DNA from: Gyromitra esculenta | Taxonomy: Eukaryota; Ascomycota; Pezizomycetes; Pezizales; Discinaceae | Reading direction: 5' to 3' | Assembly (NCBI GenBank): GCA_038503075.1 | Contig: JBCAML010000002.1 | Span: 3,100,001 to 3,164,000, forward strand | Length of the DNA: 64,000 nucleotides | Shown: piece by piece, positions 61,801 to 64,000 of the stretch | Layout of the letters: every line of letters begins with the position of its first letter | Position numbering within the stretch: the first letter of the stretch is position 1 | Made by a program: the position numbers and the translations under genes | Notes under the pieces: model-generated | The model's input: the letters and a program-made list of their open reading frames with translations, nothing else | The model's database searches: none | What the model was told of the DNA's origin: nothing

Positions 61801-62473
61801 ACCTTTTTTCGCAAACTATGGTTACCATCCCCGTTTCGATACTTCTATTATTGCTTCAACGGCCATTGCCCAAAGTCTAGATTCCTCGACCTTCGCAACC
61901 ACGATGCAAGAATTGTATGACTACCTCCGAACGCAAATTCGAACAGCTCAGGACATTCAAGAAACCTCGACTAATAAACACCGAACCCCGGCCCCCGCTT
62001 ATCAAGTCAATAACCAGGTCTTTGTATCCATGAAGAATATCCGAACTGTTCGAAATGCTCGGAAACTCGATTGGAAATGGATGGGACCTTATCCGATAAA
62101 AAAGGTAGTATCACCTTTTGCATACGAAATTGACCTTCCACCATCAGTCAAGTATCACCCCGTTTTTCACGTCTCACTCCTCAAACCTGCCGCTGGTGAT
62201 CCTCTCCCAGGACAAATAATACCCCCTCCACCTCCGATTGTAGTCAATGAACAGGAGGAATATTTTATCGAGAAAATTCTCGAACAACGGACACATCGCG
62301 GACAACAACAATACCTTGTTGAGTGGACTGGATATGCTCATCCTACCTGGGAACCTGCCGAAGATTTACAGGACACTGCTGCCCTTGATGCCTTTTTAAC
62401 TACTACGACTACCATCGGTCCTAAGGTTCGCAGGAGCTCACGCTTGAGACGGGGGGCTACTTTCACGGATTAA
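58775..62473 (+). CDS. GypA-3 pol (protease, RT, RNase H, integrase, chromodomain)
   Basis: Intact 3699-nt frame. [69 protein letters not shown] ... [45 protein letters not shown], and a chromodomain with YLVEWTGYAHPTWEP. It ends RRGATFTD with the TAA inside the 3' LTR. It is expressed as Gag-Pol by frameshifting, and the chromodomain is expected to direct integration to H3K9-methylated chromatin. Confidence 0.94.
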   Translation, partial: FKLVQPRLISDPALVPISLPLSAFSISGFSVSDTCVEEQLDGEHFVVSCNISHNNKIIKTHALLDTGASGFAFIDKDFASHHSLPLLPLKTPRQLEVIDGRPVSSGDITHITNINLCIEQHQEQAPCFVTRLGHYPLILGIPWMNYHDVQLRFAQKRIEFNSKLCITHCTPHFATVTAPSIAAPKLNLSFINAASFRTLTRKHPSQAYAMSLYEINKIIDDKTTKKEWRTRIPTEYHDFLDMFDKKKAQGLPPRRPYDHKIQLIEGKDAPFGPLYGMSREELIVLKKYIEDNLEKGFIRASSSPAGSPVLFVKKADGSLRLCVDYRGLNAITVKDRYTSPLIRETLDRLAKAQWYTKLDLRDGYHQVRIAEGDEWKTAFRTRYGLYEYQVMPFGLTNAPGTFQRFVNDCLTEYLDIFCTAYLDDILIYSDTFAEHQVHVRKVLQTLKNNNILLKPEKCEFEVQVTKYLGLILTPDGIKMDEEKLKAVREWNTPKSVKDVQAFLGFANFYRRFILGFSKLASPLTALTKKGIIFEWTVEADIAFENLKHAFTTAPILIHFDPDKKIIVETDASDFVSGGVLSQYDDAGVLHPVAFFSKKHSPAECNYEIYDKELLAIIRVFEEWRPELEGSKHPIDVISDHKNLEYFMSTKQLNHRQARWAEYLSRFDFVITYRPGSQGGKPDALTRRSGDLPKEGDERLAHQSQVVLKKENVDPKLSLLSASLSNEAAELDAPLEKLFQEGFIADKFPEEILKALRNKDQQSKKITLSECTEENGRLCYRGCIYVPNLDTLRLELIRRHHDNPAAGHPGRDKTFELLARNFYWPKMRESIKQYVRNCHICQKAKPITQRTQGVLRPLPIPNRPWQEISMDFVTGLPESNGYDAIMVIVDRLSKMRHLIPCNTTVNSRDVADLYLQHVWKLHGLPTHITSDRGTQFTAHFWKELCQRLGIQARMSTAFHPETDGQTERLNAVMEQYLRSYVSYQQGDWSKWLPMAEFSANNQESASTKVSPFFANYGYHPRFDTSIIASTAIAQSLDSSTFATTMQELYDYLRTQIRTAQDIQETSTNKHRTPAPAYQVNNQVFVSMKNIRTVRNARKLDWKWMGPYPIKKVVSPFAYEIDLPPSVKYHPVFHVSLLKPAAGDPLPGQIIPPPPPIVVNEQEEYFIEKILEQRTHRGQQQYLVEWTGYAHPTWEPAEDLQDTAALDAFLTTTTTIGPKVRRSSRLRRGATFTD

Positions 62474-63332
62474 GGATAGGGTTAGGATTTGGTGCCGGGG
62501 TTGCTATGGGTTGTGGATCTTTTATTATAATCTCATTGTATCTCACGGTTGGGTCCCTCGTTAAGCCCTTCAGTATCCCTGAAGGTGAGCAGTGCTACTT
62601 AAGGAGGTATCAACGCGTTCAAAGAGTGCAGCGTTTCTACAAGTTCTACGAAGGGTCTATCTCCAGGCGAGATAAGTGCAACGAGGTGGACAGCGACAGC
62701 GAGGATTCTGAGATAGAATCGAGATAGTATTCCAACGAGTACAGGAGAAGGTAAACGAGAACGTTGCTTAAAGAAAGAAGAGAAAGAAAAACATAAACGA
62801 CCGAAATCCTTCACTTTAAATACCCCGCTTTTACAGTCACACCAACAACAACCCGACAACAACCGAAACACAAAGACATTATCCTGCTAACCGAAAAATA
62901 CCCGAACCACAAAGAACTTATGAAACCATCCAAACAAATAACGAAACCAATAACCAGACCTTAATTCCTTTTCTGAATCAATCCGTGAAATTGTAGTTCG
63001 GTTGTGTTTCGGTTATTGTCGGGTTGTTGATTGTGTTACGGGAAAGCGGGGTATTTAAGCGAAGGATTTCGGTCATTGTTGTCTTTTCCTCTCTTCTTTC
63101 CTTAAGCAACGTTCTCGTTTTACTTCTACCTGTATTACTTCAAATACTATTTCGGTTCTACCTCAGAACCTTCGCTGTCGCCGTGAAACATCGCCGGTAC
63201 TTCGCCTGGAAGTATACCCACTGTAGAACTTGTAGAAACATCGCACTCTTCGAACGAGTTAGTATCTCGCTTAAGTAGCACTGCTCACCTTCAGGGATAC
63301 TGAAGGGCTTAACGAGGGACTAAACCGTGAGA
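62461..63332 (+). repeat. GypA-3 3' LTR, split by a solo LTR
   Basis: Parts 62461-62540 and 62996-63332 add to 417 bp, equal to the 5' LTR. Confidence 0.92.
62541..62990 (-). repeat. Solo LTR, GypA type, in the GypA-3 3' LTR
   Basis: 450 bp, TCTCACGG...CCGTGAAA on plus, flanked by TTGTA (62536-62540 and 62991-62995). The uninterrupted sequence in the 5' LTR at 57080-57100 confirms the junction. Confidence 0.93.
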
Positions 63333-63337
63333 GAGCA

Positions 63338-63482
63338 ATTCGAGAATAATGTGTTCGAATTAGTTTATGTACCAACGGCAGAAAATTTGGGGGATCTTTT
63401 TACTAAAGGTTTGGAAAGGATTAAACATCAGGGTTTTTTGTTATCATTGGGATGTCTCGAGCAAGGAGGGGTGTTGGAATAA
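63338..63482 (+). pseudogene. CopA-1 gag-pol, segment 5 (RNase H C-terminus)
   Basis: Continues REQFENN and ends ... NLGDLFTKGLERIKHQ ... GCLEQGGVLE-stop. The motif AENLGDLFTKGL is the usual end of copia RNase H. The TAA lies 11 bases inside the 3' LTR. Confidence 0.9.
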
Positions 63483-63705
63483 GGTGCTCTCACCTACAAT
63501 ACTATTGTAATGATACATTCAGAGTAACGCGGATGGATGTTTAGCCGACGGAGGATTCACTTTGTATTAGCCCGACGGGCATATTTCCTTGTGGTAACGA
63601 GATTGTTGAATGAAGAACAAGGAGTATTTAGTTGGGGGATTTCAGTAGTTAAACCTGTATCGAAATAGTCATTTATTCTCTACACTGTCTTATAACGTTT
63701 TAAAA
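63472..63705 (+). repeat. CopA-1 3' LTR
   Basis: 234 bp after the purine tract GGAGGGG. The CCTCC duplication follows at 63706-63710. Confidence 0.93.
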
Positions 63706-63710
63706 CCTCC

Positions 63711-64000
63711 ATCCAAATCTCCACTCTTACCACACATCTAGTGACCCCCCTCCACTTTATGGACATGTCTACGAGACTACGACCAACCAACGCTAAGATT
63801 GCCCTATAACAGCCTAACCCAGATAACTTATCTTGCAGTCGAAATACATACTCTAGGCAATACTCATAGCTACACTGAATAGGACGAGCCGAATAAATTA
63901 GAACTGCACGAATATATCGAAATCTGATCAGTAGTGGAAACGATCCAATCTAGTCTGAATTTATCTACCTACATAAGATTATCACCTACTCCCTACTCCT
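63711..64000. other. Right flank, nothing recognised
   Basis: 290 bp of AT-leaning DNA after the copia target duplication. I see no gene, repeat or RNA signal. Confidence 0.5.

Larger units (their letters stand above)
57011..63332 (+). mobile_element. GypA-3: chromovirus, coding-intact, with a solo LTR in its 3' LTR
   Basis: Flanked by GAGCA (57006-57010 and 63333-63337), in copia RNase H. The 417-bp LTRs differ at two sites. Gag and pol are both open. A GypA-type solo LTR (62541-62990) splits the 3' LTR. Confidence 0.94.
7292..63705 (+). mobile_element. CopA-1: Ty1/copia LTR retrotransposon split by five direct insertions
   Basis: Outermost element of the window. Its LTRs are 234 bp each and differ at two positions. 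The target duplication is CCTCC. The direct insertions are solo LTRs at 7548-7997, 8752-9162 and 54143-54587, element X-1 (10021-54029), and GypA-3 (57011-63332). Each has its own 5-bp duplication. Removing them and one duplication each leaves 4752 bp: LTR, initiator-tRNA half-type primer site, a ~120-bp leader, one gag-pol frame of 1390 codons, a purine tract (GGAGGGG) and LTR. Domain order protease, integrase, RT, RNase H identifies Pseudoviridae (Ty1/copia). The frame is continuous across all five junctions, which is a strong internal check on the reconstruction and suggests the element was active when it was hit. Confidence 0.93.

Noticed and set aside
14230..62473. Numerous 60-160-residue frames antisense or out of frame to gag and pol
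   Set aside because: They recur only because the underlying gag and pol sequences are duplicated. None has a domain or independent context.
7292..63705. Repeat-induced point mutation (RIP) as the cause of LTR and ORF differences
   Set aside because: Long coding frames remain open in many copies, and differences are mixed in type. Only one inactivating change (53392-53394) has a RIP-like form.
1..64000. CRISPR arrays, rRNA genes, bacterial-type operons
   Set aside because: No regularly spaced repeats or rRNA sequence are visible, and the spliced genes show that this is eukaryotic DNA.

Overview
The window reads as nuclear DNA of a filamentous ascomycete fungus. Its three host genes sit at the left edge and use short introns (45-58 nt, one with an ACTAAT/CTGAC-type branch site). 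Their products or family assignments are fungal in character: a Cdc1/Ted1-type GPI-glycan metallophosphoesterase, the Rab geranylgeranyltransferase alpha subunit Bet4, and an unrecognised protein with an RNxxxH (HEPN-like) motif. I cannot name the species from sequence alone.

Bases 1-7286 are ordinary genic DNA: unrecognised gene (minus, 1931-2753), a 5'-truncated LINE-like scrap with a 19-bp target duplication (2847-2935), the Ted1-like gene (minus, 3766-5272) and divergently BET4 (plus, 5664-7039). Bases 63711-64000 are right flank with no recognised feature. Everything from 7292 to 63705 is one Ty1/copia retrotransposon that has been blown apart by nested insertions. It is bounded by 234-bp LTRs and a CCTCC target duplication. 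Removing the insertions with one copy of each target duplication leaves a 4752-bp element whose single gag-pol frame (8103 to 63482) is completely open (1390 codons plus stop).

I resolved 18 elements, nested up to six deep, almost all by exact 5-bp target duplications. Inside copia lie solo LTRs at 7548-7997, 8752-9162 and 54143-54587, the TG...CA element X-1 (10021-54029) and gypsy element GypA-3 (57011-63332, its 3' LTR split by a solo LTR at 62541-62990). Inside X-1 lie GypA-1 (10499-35684) and GypB-3 (36033-53898). GypA-1 contains a solo LTR (12596-13019), a split solo LTR (13491-25647) holding GypB-1 (13800-25541), which itself holds GypA-2 (18480-24376), then GypB-2 (27963-33778) and X-2 (34124-35040). 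GypB-3 contains a solo LTR (36258-36647), GypB-4 (37836-43652) and GypB-5 (45520-51335).

GypA and GypB are two related families of Ty3/gypsy chromoviruses: Gag with a CCHC knuckle, then Pol with protease, RT, RNase H, integrase and a C-terminal chromodomain. Both families share three features I think deserve attention. The first is a canonical -1 frameshift site (T TTA AAC directly before the gag TAG) followed six bases later by a 9-bp stem with compensatory changes between copies. The second is a primer-binding site that matches no tRNA 3' end but is complementary to a sequence near the expected transcript start, which suggests Tf1-like self-priming and is accompanied by a conserved U5 hairpin. 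The third is LTR termini of the form TTTCAYGG...CCDTGAGA rather than TG...CA. LTR divergence also contradicts the nesting order: inner GypB elements have LTR pairs differing by 2-6 %, often only in U3, while the GypA element that contains two of them differs at one base in 415.
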